NCBI RefSeq assembly: GCF_958979055.1
Contig: NC_084897.1
Span: 25,013,628-25,077,627 of the forward strand
Direction of reading: 5' to 3'
DNA from: Alnus glutinosa
Taxonomy: Eukaryota; Streptophyta; Magnoliopsida; Fagales; Betulaceae
Length of the DNA: 64,000 bases
In this document: one piece after another, positions 43,419 through 57,900 of the stretch
Layout of the letters: every line of letters begins with the position of its first letter
Position numbering within the stretch: position 1 is the first letter of the stretch
Translations under genes and position numbers: made by a program
The notes under the pieces: model-generated
What the model was told of the DNA's origin: nothing
Seen by the model: only the letters and a program-made list of their open reading frames with translations
Database searches by the model: none

Positions 43419-46263
43419 TTAACTGAAACGTGGATCCAGCTAATAGAAGGTACTAGCCATTAGCAACAAATGAAAGAGAAAAAAAAGTTTGGCTTTTTGT
43501 CGTGGTAGCAGTCTCTGAACCCTCCCATATGATTATTAGTGAAGTAAAAAGGGAAAAATGTAAAATAAATTTTTAATCTTTGTGGCTGCACCTATTTGTA
43601 ATAAGTTTTTTAGGGTTTAAAAAATTACTTAAAACTTCCTATGATAAATATAAATGACAAAAAAACTCTTCAATTTGAAATTTTGACGAAAATCGTCAAT
43701 GAACCACCCCTACCCATATAATTTTTTTAATATTTATATTTTTAGTTTTATATATTTATTATAGGAGACACATGTCGTATTATTATAGTGTTGATATGGT
43801 ATTATGACAATTTTTTGTCAAAATTTCAAACAAAGTTAGGTACTAAAAAAAAAAAAAAAAAACTAAGGATTTAAATAAAATTTCACCTTCTCTCTAGTAT
43901 GTTTGACAAGTGAGTGACCGTAACAGAATAGTTAAAAGTTTTTTTTAAAAAATAGTACAGAGTAATAGATGTAATATAAAATAAAAAGTACTTAATAAAA
44001 AAAATTGTATAAAAGTATAAAAGTTTTGTATTGTAGTAAATTTTTTTATTTAAATAATAATAAAAAATTATTAATGCAAAAGAAAAAGTTTAAAAAAATT
44101 AAAATATTTTAATATTGATTGTTTTTGAAAAATATGAAAATAAAATTTTTAAAAAATAAAAACCTATTATGAGCCTTTGAAAAACCTAAAGCACAGGTAC
44201 GTTCTTGCTGAATTTCTGATAGTTTCAGATTAGGTCTTAATGGCCTAGCAAGAACTGCCTCCCTAATGATTATTGATTGTAGCATGACCCACTTTTCAAA
44301 CCTAGAAATAGCTTTCATCTTTTCTGCAACTGAAAGTCCAAGTCTGCGTACCAATAGGAGGAAATCATGGGGTTGTTTGGTAAGAACGTGAACGGAAAAT
44401 TACTCAGATGCCAATGTCAACTCACATGCCAACATCCTATTTACACAGTTTTTTTTTTTTTTTTTTTTTTTTCAAATTTAGTAAAAAAAAAATGGTTTGA
44501 ATTTTTTCTTTTTTAGTCTAGTTTATTAAATCAATATTTGTTCTTAAAACACATGATTTTCACATATATTTTTAAAATAGATGTAAAAATCATATATTTT
44601 ATTAATTCTATTAAAAAAACATAAAGAATCATATGTTTAGAAGACAAATGTAAATTTAATAAATTAAGTTACAAGAATTTTCCACCGAGCCTAAAAATTT
44701 ACTTTTTTATGTTAGCATCTTAAAAAGAAAGAAAGCTCGATGCCTCGATATCCATGGCTAATTGGCTAAGAATTTCTAATTTTTTATGGACATTGAGTGG
44801 TGTGATCATGTGATGGGTCATAGGGAATCCCACCTTATAAACGTGGTGCGGGAAAGATTTCAAAACAAACGAAAAAAAAAAAGGTAAAAAAAAAAGTAAA
44901 AAATTCATAAGAAAGAATTTGGCTTAACTTAAATGAAATTTTTTTTAAAAAAAAAAATATATTAAAAAAAAAATAGAGATTGTCTTTGTAAAAAGGTTAT
45001 TAAAGTTTAAATTTTAATTATCCCACCTCCATAGGTGCTCGGTAACAAACAAACAAAAAAAAATAAAAATCAAACCCCATGTGTAATTAATGAGAAAGAG
45101 AAAGAAGGTTCTACTTGTGTCAAACCATTACGTGCTTCGTGTTCGTGAGGATCATCGAGGTGACATGAAAAAGTGATGCTGATTTTGTCTACAATAAATA
45201 CTCGGCTTTCCGCGTGTATGGACATAATTGGCAATTTGGCATTGCTGTCGGGAAAAGTTGCTCCGATCAATCAAATTAGCCGCGGTGAAAGATTCTTTGG
45301 TATTTTTTATTTTTTAATAATAATAAAAATTGGTTGATATGATATAAAGTAAAAAACATTTATGTATAAAAAAGAAAAATTTTGTTTTGTATTAATTTTT
45401 TTATTTGAATATAATAAAAAATGATTAATTTGATATAAAAAATAAAACAAAATGATAATGCTCTTTAAGCCTAATTAAAGCCGAACAATATACTAATAAG
45501 AACATTCCTATCAACTTTTTAACTATTTTTTCTAAATATAGGAAACAAAACTACTTGTTACTTTTTTATTAAAAAGCATCCCACAGCAGTTTCCCTTCAT
45601 TTTTTCTTATATCATTAAATTTTTTTTTTTTTTTAACTTTAACTTTAATTAAAAGTAGAAAAAAAAAAAGATAAAGTAGGAGAGAGATTATATGTTTTTA
45701 GGATAATCAATTTAATGGGAAGTAAATAGTATTTTTCAATGCATTGAGAAGTACTATTTACTTATAGGAAAACAAAAATTTTAAAGAAGTTGATGTAGAA
45801 AAATTTTTATAATTTTTTAAAAAATTTTCTTAAAACTTAAGAAAACATCCCCTATAAAAAAAGCTGATTTGAATGTTCTTGAAGTAAAGTTAAAAAGCCT
45901 AAAAAGAAAAATCCAATCAACTTGGGAAGGGATAATATACGGATAATAATATGCTCTTTGATCGAGAGAGCTAGGGCCTACAAAAGATGGCTTGCAATTT
46001 AAGAATGATAGCAAAAAGTTAAAGGAGTAGCTGTCCAACCCCAGCAATTAAATCTTAAATTACATCGTCGGTGGGGATGGATTGGAGGAACCTAATATTC
46101 TCTTTATTTTTGTTTCATACTAGCTATAATATTGCCTTTTCCTTTTCTATATATATATATATATATATGACCCTACGTATACAACAACAGTCAAATACCT
46201 CCTATTATTATAATTGATTGAAATCAAAAGTAGAAGACGGGTTTCTTTTCGAGCTTTGATTCA

Positions 46264-46378
46264 TGTACAACTCTACCCCAACTCTTACACAACTCCAAGG
46301 CACATTGGGGTGTGGCTCACATAATGGGTCTCACCTTAATGTATTTTGAAGTTGTGCAATAGTTGAATAGAAGTTGTA
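46264..46378. mobile_element. MITE copy related to 19.4-kb foldback
   Basis: The order TTACACAACTCCAAGGCAC...GTTGTGCAATAGTTG matches the inner hairpin at about 19425-19535 base for base over most of its length. Both copies are preceded by GATTCA and followed by TTTTAACATTA, which may be part of the element. Confidence 0.7.
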
Positions 46379-47036
46379 ATTTTAACATTATATTTTCTTT
46401 TCATACGTCCCATCTAATGGCAACATGTGAACAGAAGAAATAAAAAAAAAATTACCCCATGGGCCCAACAAAAAAGGTCAAATATAAAGGGATTGTATAA
46501 TATAATATTTTATTTTATTTTATTATATATTATAAAAATATATTTTTTTACATTATGGAGTCCATTTTGCATACATCTTCCTTAAGTTGGATTGATTAAT
46601 TCACCATTGATATATTTTTTTTTCTTTTTAAATTACGGGTAGATGGAGCATGCCAACCCACGGGATGTGAATGCAAGATGGATGCCAAAATGCAAGAAGC
46701 ATTTCTCATGTTTTTATCTCACTTGTTTGGTATGACATTGTCTGTCATTGTTTAAAAATAAATAAATAATCTAAAGGTTGATTGACAATATCATATTAGT
46801 AAAGCGAAATAAAAAGTGTGGTGTATAACATTACTCAAATGAAAAATTACTATGTACAACAACATATGAGGGGGATTAGGACTTGAAACGAAGAGGATTC
46901 ACTTTGTTATCTAATTTTGTTTTATCGTATATAATAATATATAGTGTTACATTATTTAAAAATTTTGAATGACGTGACAACATATTCATCCGGAAGCAAT
47001 ATATACATTATTAGATATGTGAAAAATCATATTGAC

Positions 47037-47652
47037 TAAGGGTGAAAATGTGGGCGGATAAAAACTGCCTGCATCCACTATCCGAACATACGGATAACAG
47101 ATGTGGTTACCAAAACCTATTATCCCGTATATACGGATGTAGATAGCGGTTTTAGGGTACGCGAATTCGGTTAATAACCGCACCCGCATTCCCTTTTATA
47201 TATAATATATATTTAATTAAATTCACTAAAATGAGGTTGTTTTGAATTTGATAAGTTTAGGATCCTTAGGTTATGCATTATATGTTTTTTTCACTAACAT
47301 CTTAAAGTCACGTCTCACTGTATTTACTTTTTCTTTTCTTTTCTTTGGGCAATTCAAAACCGATTATTCTAATAATGACAATCTATGATTGATAATCGTG
47401 AATTATGTAACAAATGAAATCTTAATTTATTTAAGCTTTCATACAGTAGTAACTGCATTATTTAATATTGCATATAGATTTAGATAGTCATTCAAAATAT
47501 TTCATTACCTCATATACGGATAACGGGTAAAAACTGCACGGATGTAAATAGTAATCCCATGATGTAGATGAAGGCATGGATACATGAAATAACTGCATTA
47601 TGGGATGCGAATATTACTAATAACCGCATCCGCTTTCGAACTTTCACCCATA
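47037..47652. mobile_element. non-autonomous hAT-like element
   Basis: Terminal inverted repeats: the left is TAAGGGTGAAAATGTGGGCG and the right, read inward, is TATGGGTGAAAGTTCGAAAG, both followed by CGGAT. Internal ATACGGATAACGG-type motifs repeat near both ends, as expected for transposase-binding subterminal repeats. Possible imperfect flanking duplication: ATATTGAC (47029-47036) and ATTATTGAC (47654-47662). It has no coding capacity. Confidence 0.65.
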
Positions 47653-47801
47653 AATTATTGACCACGAAATGATTCATTGGATCCTACACTAGATAAAGGT
47701 CCCCTAAAATTCCCTTAAATTGTTGGAGCATGCAATTTAAGGAATTCAAGGCCCTTCTTTACATCGAACAATCTCAAATATGTCATGTTAGTGTCTATTA
47801 C

Positions 47802-48818
47802 AATCTTGAATTTCACTAACTAGTTTTATGCCAAAATTAATATAAGTGTAAATGTACTCCCCCTTTATTTTAGCCAAAAACCACATGCATTTTTGCTTAC
47901 CTCCACCAACTTAGAATCTAGATGATGCAAGGACTACAAATAGCCGTCGTATTGACGCCATCAAAGTTCAAACCCAACAACTATTGACGGCATATATATC
48001 AACCCTGCCTCGAGGAGTGGTCGCACAACTATGTTTAAAGAAATGGGGTAATTACTTGTTGAAATCTGACGGAGTAAACTTTGGTGACCCAAAAAATAAG
48101 AAACAAAACTATAGGAAACAAAAGTCGTTTATATTAATTAGATCGAGATCGAATTGATTAAATAATTAAGTGTATATTCAAATCTTTAATTTCAATAACC
48201 AGTTTTAAACATATATGCCAAAATTTAAAAAATAAAGTTTAAAACTACTCTCTATGTATTTGTTAAATCACAATTTATTCTAAAAGCTTAAGCTAATAGG
48301 AAGATGTCAATTTAATCACTTAATCAATACTTTAATACTTTTCTCTTACCTGTGAGTTCAAACTATCTTTTAATAGGTGAGGTCAACACGTGGTTTACAA
48401 TTGAAAATATGGTGAATTACCGAGTCAAGGTTCAAACTCAGGATTTTTGACTTTGATACCATGTTAAATCAACATTTATTCTAAAAGTTTAAGTTGATAA
48501 AAAGAGATAAATTTAGTCACTTAATCAATACTTTAACATCTTTTAGGCAAAAACCACCAATAAAAATTATCTCCACCAACTTAATTAGAATCTAGAAGAT
48601 GCAAGGATTGCAAATAGCCGGCGAATTGACGCCATCAAACCCTACAACCATTGATTGCATGAAGCCTCGAGAGTGGTCGCACACCTATGTTTATATAAAT
48701 GGAGTAATTACCTATTAAAATATGACGGAGTAAACTTCCGTGACCCATAAAAGAAAAAACAAAACCATAGCAAACAAAAGTTGTTCATATTAATTAAAGA
48801 AATCGACTAAATAATTAC
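47802..48818 (+). repeat. direct tandem duplication, two units
   Basis: Unit 1 (47802-48168) and unit 2 (48181-48818) share long stretches. Examples are GCCAAAATT near the start, AAAAACCAC, GATGCAAGGA, TTGACGCCATCAAA, GTGGTCGCACA and TGACGGAGTAAACTT. Unit 2 is longer because a 278-bp SMART element is inserted in it. The duplicated sequence is not recognised and has no ORF. Confidence 0.85.
48261..48538 (-). mobile_element. SMART-type mini LTR retrotransposon
   Basis: Two 77-bp terminal direct repeats (48261-48337 and 48462-48538) both start TGTTAAATCA; the right copy ends CTTTAACA. On the minus strand the 5' LTR is followed by the primer-binding site TGGTATCAAAG (48461-48451), complementary to initiator tRNA-Met, and a purine-rich tract GGTAAGAGAAAAG precedes the 3' LTR. 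Total length is 278 bp with no coding capacity. These dimensions match the SMART/TRIM class described in plants. Flanks GTATT and TCTTT are not an exact duplication. Confidence 0.85.
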
Positions 48819-50014
48819 TATTTCATTTGAAATAAGTGAAGAGATTGAACGGTTTAAGTTACCAAGTGCATGAAAGAGTCAAAATGCTGCAATTCTATTT
48901 TAAGTTGGTCACACTTTGAATACACCTATAATTTTGAGTTCACTGGTTTTTTCAACAGAGCAGGTAAGTCCACTTTTGGCGCTTCTAGAAATAAATGCCT
49001 GCAGGCTGACCATGACTCGGACATGCCTTTAATTTTATTATTTTTGCTATGACTCGAACATGCATGCATTTAATTAAATTATAAAGTTAATTGTCTGGCT
49101 CATGTGGAATTAGTGAACACCTCTAATCTAATCGCGTCAAGGAGACCAAAAAACAACAAGTGGAACTTGATTTTAATGTGGAGGCTAGGCTTCATAACCA
49201 TATATAGTTTGTACTCGTTAAAATGCTCCTATAATGGGTATAATAAGAAAAATTGACTAATTCTCTTGTTCCGTTCGTTAATGTTTTTCTTTTAAGAAAT
49301 TTTTTAGTTTTTGTTTGAAAAAATGTTTTGACATGATATGCATAAGAGTGAAAAATAATTTTGACTATTTTGTATTATAAGATTTATTTAAGTTTACGAT
49401 TTTGAAATCGAGTAATTTAAAAATAACAATTTTAAAGCATTAAATTTGAAATAGCAGAAAGATCACAATTTAAACTTTAAAATTATATTTTAGCCTTTAA
49501 AAAAGCGTGCATTTTTTTAAAATATGCCCATTGACTAGAATTTTAAAACCGTAATTATTACAAAACGTACTCCAAGCAACCAAAACTTGCTAAAAAAAAC
49601 AAAACCAGAATTTTGTTGTGGGTTGAAGCAATGAGCATAATATGCTAATAATTAAGCAAAGGCTCGTGATTTAGACCACACTTCCCACCAAAAATGAACA
49701 TGAGAACGATCAAAGGCTCAAAGCAATTCTTCTCTAGTTCCTATGTTAAATTAACCAAGGAAACTTTAGTTTGCTATACAAGTCAAAAGTTTGCTTCCCT
49801 GTAATCAGCTACGTACGAGCTTATCATGATGAACCTAGTTAGCTACCAACTATAGCGTCCTTTTCTTTTAATTTTTCTCTCTCTCTTTGACGTTGATGTT
49901 TTCAGCTAGTTAGCTACCGACTCCAACTTTTTTGTTCCCTTCCCCCACATTTTACTCTCTCTCCCTGCGTCTCTTATCTCTCAAGACTTTGTCAAAATGT
50001 CTACGAAGTTTCCT
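48819..50014. other. upstream region of peroxidase gene
   Basis: No gene is seen. A MITE-like AT-rich segment at about 49300-49600 resembles 33970-34190 (motifs TAAAACATGCCC / AAAATATGCCCATTG). A CT-rich stretch lies at 49860-49990 just before the promoter. Confidence 0.5.
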
Positions 50015-52064
<2,050 letters not shown>

Positions 52065-52224
52065 TATAGGCCGGAGTACTATTCTGGTGCAGTTCCGGCG
52101 AGCTGAAACTTTAATAAAAGTTGTGTGCGCATTTTCCGCATTATATTTTTAGCTATGTTCTTATGTACCCTTCTGTTTGATTATTTCAATAAAATAAGTG
52201 GTTTTGTGTTAAAGTGTCTAATAT

Positions 52225-52405
52225 GAGAAATGATTCACACACTCATTTCTCACAACAATCCCACAACAAGCTGATGTGGCTGGTAATATTTTATTATTTT
52301 TTTACAAAAAGAAAACAAAACAAACAAAAATAATAATAAAATATTACCAGCCACATCAGCTTGTTGTGAGATTGTTGTGAGAAATGAGTGTAGGGATAAT
52401 TTCTC
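52225..52405. mobile_element. foldback MITE with 9-bp target duplication
   Basis: A 181-bp near-perfect inverted repeat with arms of about 75 bp beginning GAGAAATGATTCACACACTC and a loop of about 30 bases of A/C-rich DNA. It is flanked by identical 9-bp sequences GTCTAATAT (52216-52224 and 52406-52414). A 9-bp duplication with long TIRs suggests a Mutator-like foldback. It lies 160 bases downstream of the peroxidase stop, perhaps inside the 3' flank. Confidence 0.88.
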
Positions 52406-52656
52406 GTCTAATATATATCGGTAAGATTTTTTTGAACCGTGAACTTTATAAGTCATAGACACTCCTCATTTTTTAAGACATCTTTTGAGAGCGAGTAAAA
52501 CTCATAAACTTTTACACAGTATCAGAGTAAGTTTTTTGCGATGATGAACATTTTCCTCTCATTGTTGAACACATGTTTGGCCATTAGCTCTTACAGTGGA
52601 GGTAATAGCTTCTTATGGTCTTATGGACATGCAGTATGTTTATCCGGCCAATAGCT

Positions 52657-52765
52657 TTTTTTATTTTTATTTTTTTATTTTTTTTTTGACATGTTCTCAC
52701 AAGAGGGGGATGAGAGATTCGAACTAATGACATCTAATTCATGAGATTGAACTACTCTTTAAGAA
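52657..52765 (-). mobile_element. tRNA-type SINE insertion
   Basis: On the minus strand a roughly 80-bp body contains AGTTCGAATCT, a pol III B-box-like motif, and an upstream TAGTTCAATCTC A-box-like motif. It ends in TTGTGAGAACATGTC and an A-rich tail. Flanking 13-bp duplications CCGGCCAATAGCT (52644-52656) and CCGACCAATAGCT (52766-52778) differ at one base. The A-rich tail lies next to one duplication, as expected for LINE-mobilised SINEs. Confidence 0.8.
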
Positions 52766-52778
52766 CCGACCAATAGCT

Positions 52779-54325
52779 ATTTTGAATAAAACGTTTTGAA
52801 TATCATCGTAAAATTGTTCGAATTTTAGCAATCACAGACCAATAATTCCTGACCCAAAATATAATTGGAGAATTAAACTTAGGGTTACGCTACTCTATAA
52901 ATGCGAGTTATACACACTTTTCTAATCATGTGTAACTTCGGAGTTTGTTTTCTTTTGCCTTTTAAGTTAGGGCTATGAAAGTGTGAAACTGATGTTTTGA
53001 TAAATTACACTTTACTCAATTGTGCGTGGTGTGATGTGAGCTTGTTAACTTAATTGTAATTTCAAAAGCGAAAGAGATTCATTTTATTAAAATGACATAA
53101 TGTGCAATCAACAATTATATACTGATACTTTATTAGGTGCCACCTTTCTAAAGTAATAATAGGTACAACATTCTTTTTTGTTTTTTTTGAATAGGTACAA
53201 CTTTTTAAATCAAAAGTGAAAGTGATGCATTTTCTAAATATTCGTGATTTGCACGTATGTATATTTTATGGAAAAGTTTAACGAAAGACCTAAATATATA
53301 TATATATATATATAAACCTTTAAGCGAGAAAATAAAACCTTTCAAGCCACATTTAACTTGCCTTTAAATCCAAAGGTCGACAAAAATAGTTCATTTACCA
53401 AAAAATTATTAGATGTGCTTTTTTATTATTTTTTGTTTAAAAAAAGTGTTTTAATTCGACGTAAAAGTGTTTTATATTTTGAATTATTTGTTAATATATA
53501 TATATATATTTTTTCATAAAGAGCAAAAGGCATTGTTAAATGAACTCTGTACTTTTCACATGCTCTTCATAGTTTTAATTCAAATCGAAAGGAAAAACTA
53601 TGTTCTTCATTTACACTAATCAAACGAATGAATGATAGAACTTGAAACAATAAGGGAATGGTTTTTGAATTTTTCATGTTACTAAAATTTGTGTAAATGC
53701 TAATCTCGATAGTCCGTGGAGAATTTCGGACAATTTTTCTTCAAGTTAGGTTAAATTCATTTATTTATTTTCAATCCTACCTATTAAACTTATATATATT
53801 TTTAAAGCGTGTAATTTCCACATGAAATCTTTGTTTGAGAATTTCACACCCATTCATTAGTATTTGTGTCGAAAAAAAAATTATTCAACCCAGTCTATTA
53901 AAGTGATGTTTCATTAAAACGTTAAACGTGTGATTCTCAATTGAAAACTTTGTTAGAGAATTTCACAACCATCCATCCTAGTGAAGCCCTTCTTTTTAAA
54001 TTGCATATAGACTATAGAGTGGGAAATTTGTGGCTAATGGGCTAACCTCAGTTCTAATGGATCGAAGCCCATCTAACTCGGTCTTCTCCAATGTACAAGG
54101 CCCAAGAAGCCCATGAAATCACGAATTCGAAATCCATAGACAGTAACTAACGTCCGTAAAACCTCACTCTATGCACAGTAGATCTCCACTGCAGGGTTTA
54201 AGCCTGTCTGTCACTGTGAACCTTCAAAGCCATGAAAATTGAACGAAGCTCATCGACCTGCAACAATGCTCATATAACAGTATAACACCTATCCAACTGC
54301 CTAATCACACATAACCCCCCAGAAA
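52779..54325. other. spacer and bL12m upstream region
   Basis: It is AT-rich with TA tracts at 53298-53314 and 53492-53509 and homologous AGAATTTCACA...CCAT segments at about 53838 and 53955. From about 54000 composition becomes more balanced, as expected for the promoter and leader of the ribosomal protein gene. No gene is seen. Confidence 0.55.
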
Positions 54326-54919
54326 ATGAGGTATTTACAGTTCATTTCGCGTATTTACAAATCGATCCCGCAAAACCCTACCCCCAATTTCCGCACAACC
54401 CTAATCCAATCCAAACTTCCACCTTCTCCATCCTCGTGTTTGGTTGATTCCACGCGCAATTGCACCTCTTCTACGCAAGAATCGAGGCCGGCACCGTCCG
54501 AGACCGTAGCGGGGATCGTCGACGAGCTCGCGGGCCTCACGCTACTCGAGGTCTCGGACCTCGTGGAGGTCTTGCGGGAGAAGCTGGGCGTCGCTGAGAT
54601 GCCTACAATGATGGTGATGATGCCGGGGATGGTTCCCGGAGGACTGAGGGGCGGGGCGGCAGCCAGGGGCGGGGCGGCGGCGAAGGCGGAGGAGAAGGCA
54701 GAGAAGACGGTGTTCGATGTGAAGCTCGAGGGGTTCGACGCGGCGGCCAAGATCAAGGTGATCAAAGAGGTGAGGACGTTTACGGATTTGGGGTTGAAGG
54801 AGGCCAAGGACTTGGTGGAGAAGGCGCCGACCCTTTTGAAGAAGGGGGTGACGAAGGACGAGGCAGAGAAGATTATCGAGAAGTTGAAGCAGATTGGTGC
54901 TAAAGTTTCGATGGAATAA
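54326..54919 (+). CDS. mitochondrial ribosomal protein bL12m (L7/L12)
   Basis: Intronless, 197 residues. The first about 55 residues are Arg/Ser/Pro-rich, as in a mitochondrial presequence. Residues about 60-95 form the N-terminal dimerisation helices ([20 protein letters not shown]). A Gly/Ala-rich hinge follows. The globular C-terminal domain (about 129-197) is classic L7/L12, including [34 protein letters not shown] and [18 protein letters not shown]. It forms the flexible stalk that recruits translation factors. The coding sequence is much more GC-rich than its surroundings. The hinge carries an unusual methionine-rich MMVMMPGM run. An ATG-initiated antisense frame overlaps but is a GC-bias shadow. 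Confidence 0.95.
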   Translation: MRYLQFISRIYKSIPQNPTPNFRTTLIQSKLPPSPSSCLVDSTRNCTSSTQESRPAPSETVAGIVDELAGLTLLEVSDLVEVLREKLGVAEMPTMMVMMPGMVPGGLRGGAAARGGAAAKAEEKAEKTVFDVKLEGFDAAAKIKVIKEVRTFTDLGLKEAKDLVEKAPTLLKKGVTKDEAEKIIEKLKQIGAKVSME

Positions 54920-57900
54920 GGTAATGTACTGTTGGCCATTTGTGAATTTTTGGATTTTTTTTAACTTTTTTTGTTGGTAATGAGGATTTGATTGAATTGG
55001 TCATCATAGGTTGGTTTTGAGTGAGTTTTGTATATCTTAGGTGGTAATTGTTAGAAAATGGGTTAAATGATTAAATTCACTCTTTATTATCAACTTAAAG
55101 TTTTGGTATAACTGGTAATTAATCAGTTATTTACGCTTGGTATGTGTAGCCTGTAGGCCTGGTGCACGCACCCACTTCAATGGTGCTAAGAGAATATCAT
55201 TACTTGCTGGTACTTGAAAGAGTTCTAAGAGAGTATGACTAGAAGGGATGATCTTTAGCTTGACTTGTTAAAAGTAGCTTGCATTTGGCTTGTATGGCTA
55301 ATATAAGTGAAGAACACGTGACAAGGTGTTCTATTCCTGGAAATGAATGATTGTGAGATAATTTACCTGCGATGGGAACTTTGACATGGTTCGTATTCAA
55401 TTATATGAACCCACCAAGCAGCTTTATAGGTATATCTAGAGATTTATCACCAGTAAAAAGGTTGCTTCTGCTCTGCATGCTTGTATGTTGCTATATGGAA
55501 GCTTGCCAGCTTGGTGCTACAAATATGACGAGGAAATAAACAGAATATCATAAAGTTGAAAATTTTGGATTTATCTCAGAAGGCGATATGGAAAGATTGT
55601 TCAAATTGATAATGTGTTGTAAATGACCTTCTTACTTACTCTCCTATGGGAAATATAAGTATTTGAATAATCACTAATCAAGAGAAAGATTGTGTAAACT
55701 TAAGAAGTTAGATCTAATTATGAAAATACAGTTGGTGTCAATGAGATTTTACATTTAATGGAGACATATTTTTATAATGGGGGCTGCAGGTCGCTCCATT
55801 TTTGCAAGTTGGCAGTAGTTCTGTTGATGGTGTGTATTGAGTAAACATGTATAATGGAGAATGGAGTTTGCATTACTGAGGTGCAATGGGCGATGGTTTT
55901 GTTCATGGCGTTGGAGGATAGACAATCGTGATTGGCTGTGATCATCGTCTCTTCCTATCTGAAGCAAAATTTGGTTTTCCATATAGATGGCCAAAACAGT
56001 GTGAAGCAACTCTTCTTGCCTTCTGTTTCTTCTGGCTTATTATGGTTTTTGAGCATGAAACTGATCGAAATGAGGTGCTGAAAGTCATGGAGAAATGAGA
56101 GGAAGGATGTTCCTTACAAAATGATGTAGATGATGGTCATATAAGCATGTTATTGGCAGTAGATCTATTAGGCAAATGAGGACTATTAGTGGAAATTGGG
56201 GCAATCTGAACATAATCAAACAACCTTGTCGCATGGCTAGTGGCAACAAATACACATCATTTGCATTTAACTTGGAAGATTTGTTTAAAGTATCACATAA
56301 GCAGCTTCATAACTGGCTAATGTATCAAGCCAACAATGGTAAACAATCATTGTCAATAATAATGTTACTGAAGTACTGTACTGGTAAAATGATGCTTGGT
56401 AATATCAATACCTGATTTTTGGTTTTATTTTTTGTTTAGACTTGCCTGGGGGAAGTGGATGAAAACCAAGAAATGAGAGACTTTATGGTATGGATTGTCA
56501 AGATCAAGGGCAGCAGATACTAATGTGTCACACTTGAGTTGCTATTGGCAAGTTATAGAGATCAGTTTTAGGTTTCTTCATAATTTGAGAACATTCTTTG
56601 TTGTAGCTGCTTTGCATTTTCTTCAACTTGGCAAGCACGAATCCGAGCAAGTTTTGTTATATTGTTCCTACCTTGCATTTTTTTCCCATAAAGTGTTCCT
56701 GACAATTCTTAACACCTGTTGTACAACTGGTTTTTTTTAGGACCGCTTCGATCATTTCATGGACCATTTTAAGAATTGTACCTTGCATTTCATATCTTTC
56801 TAGTAGCAGCAACTGTAGCATCTGCCACCACAATAGCCTTGCATGGATCCAGATCGTCAGCAATTTGTTATCCGACTTGCTAGCAATTCGAGCAGCAAAT
56901 ATGAGTCCCTATGAAGCCTATTTGCCCAAGCATGTGGATGGGGCTGCCTGAAATATGCTTGGACAGGTGAGTCTTATAGGAGTTCTCTCATATTTGCTAC
57001 CTAAATTACGAGTAATCCGGACAACAAAATTACTGAGAATCTCTATCCAACCTTGCAGCTTGACACAGCTGAATGAAAGGAGGTGGATGTGTCGGTGTGT
57101 ATATGTGCACCTCATTTCCTGGTTGGTTTGGATGGATGGTGTGGGAGCAGTTATTATTGTTATCTTTTAATCAACTGTGTATGTTACTGCCTCTTCAAGT
57201 TTTATGTCTGTGGTCTGAAATCTTGGATAATTAGAGGTACTCCATTATACATGTTTATTATATTTGGTTTATTCGAAATAACATAGCAGAAGACAAATTT
57301 GTAATGGGTGCAAAGATAAGGAAATAAAACAAAAATAGAATTTGCAAACAATTTTTATGAGTATCTATCTTAACCATTAAAAAAATATTAAGAGATTTAA
57401 GATCACATGTTCAAAATACATTGGATGATTACATTTTTTTTGTAAATGAATTTATTTCTTCGTTATTTTTATCGATTTTTCTTCTAAGTTTGTAAGATAT
57501 ATTTACTTTTTAAGAGAATAAACTAGCATTCCTTTAAGGTTGATACGATTTTCACCCATTTCACACGAAAGGATGGGATCATTTGTAATTCAAACCGTTA
57601 ATTTCTGCTCTCTTTTTTCTTCTTTTAGTTCCTACTGTTTGGTAATGCCTTTGCATTTTGCAATGCATCATGTTTGTTTTACCCAACACAAGCACAATGG
57701 GTAACGCAATGAGCAGTTAACCAAATCCAAACTCTGAAAAGTATGAGCAAACAAAAATGATCTTTCAAAGTTGTAATCAGGAAAAATAAATGACATTTGA
57801 TTGACGTCTATTAGAGCATATAATTCTCACATATTTTCAATATAAACTAATATTTCTCGTATGTACTTTAATAATTGATGTCAATTTAATAAATTGAATT

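Larger units (their letters stand above)
42451..47036. other. gene-poor AT-rich spacer
   Basis: The first part is the 3' UTR of the membrane-protein gene. No gene is recognised in the remainder. It contains homopolymer tracts (43250-43270, 43843-43861, 44451-44472), a Helitron-like terminus at 43390, a MITE at 46264 and a (TA)n tract at 46149-46168. Confidence 0.6.

Noticed and set aside
47873-48818. The 48-kb direct repeats considered as LTRs of a large element
   Set aside because: The repeats lack TG...CA ends and a primer-binding site; those belong only to the small SMART inside the second unit.
54355-54939. 194-codon antisense open frame across bL12m
   Set aside because: It mirrors the GC-biased bL12m gene; the translation has no recognisable domain and bL12m on the plus strand is certain.
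55700-57200. Possible gene between bL12m and FOLT1
   Set aside because: Only short frames with no linked splice sites or recognisable motifs were found.
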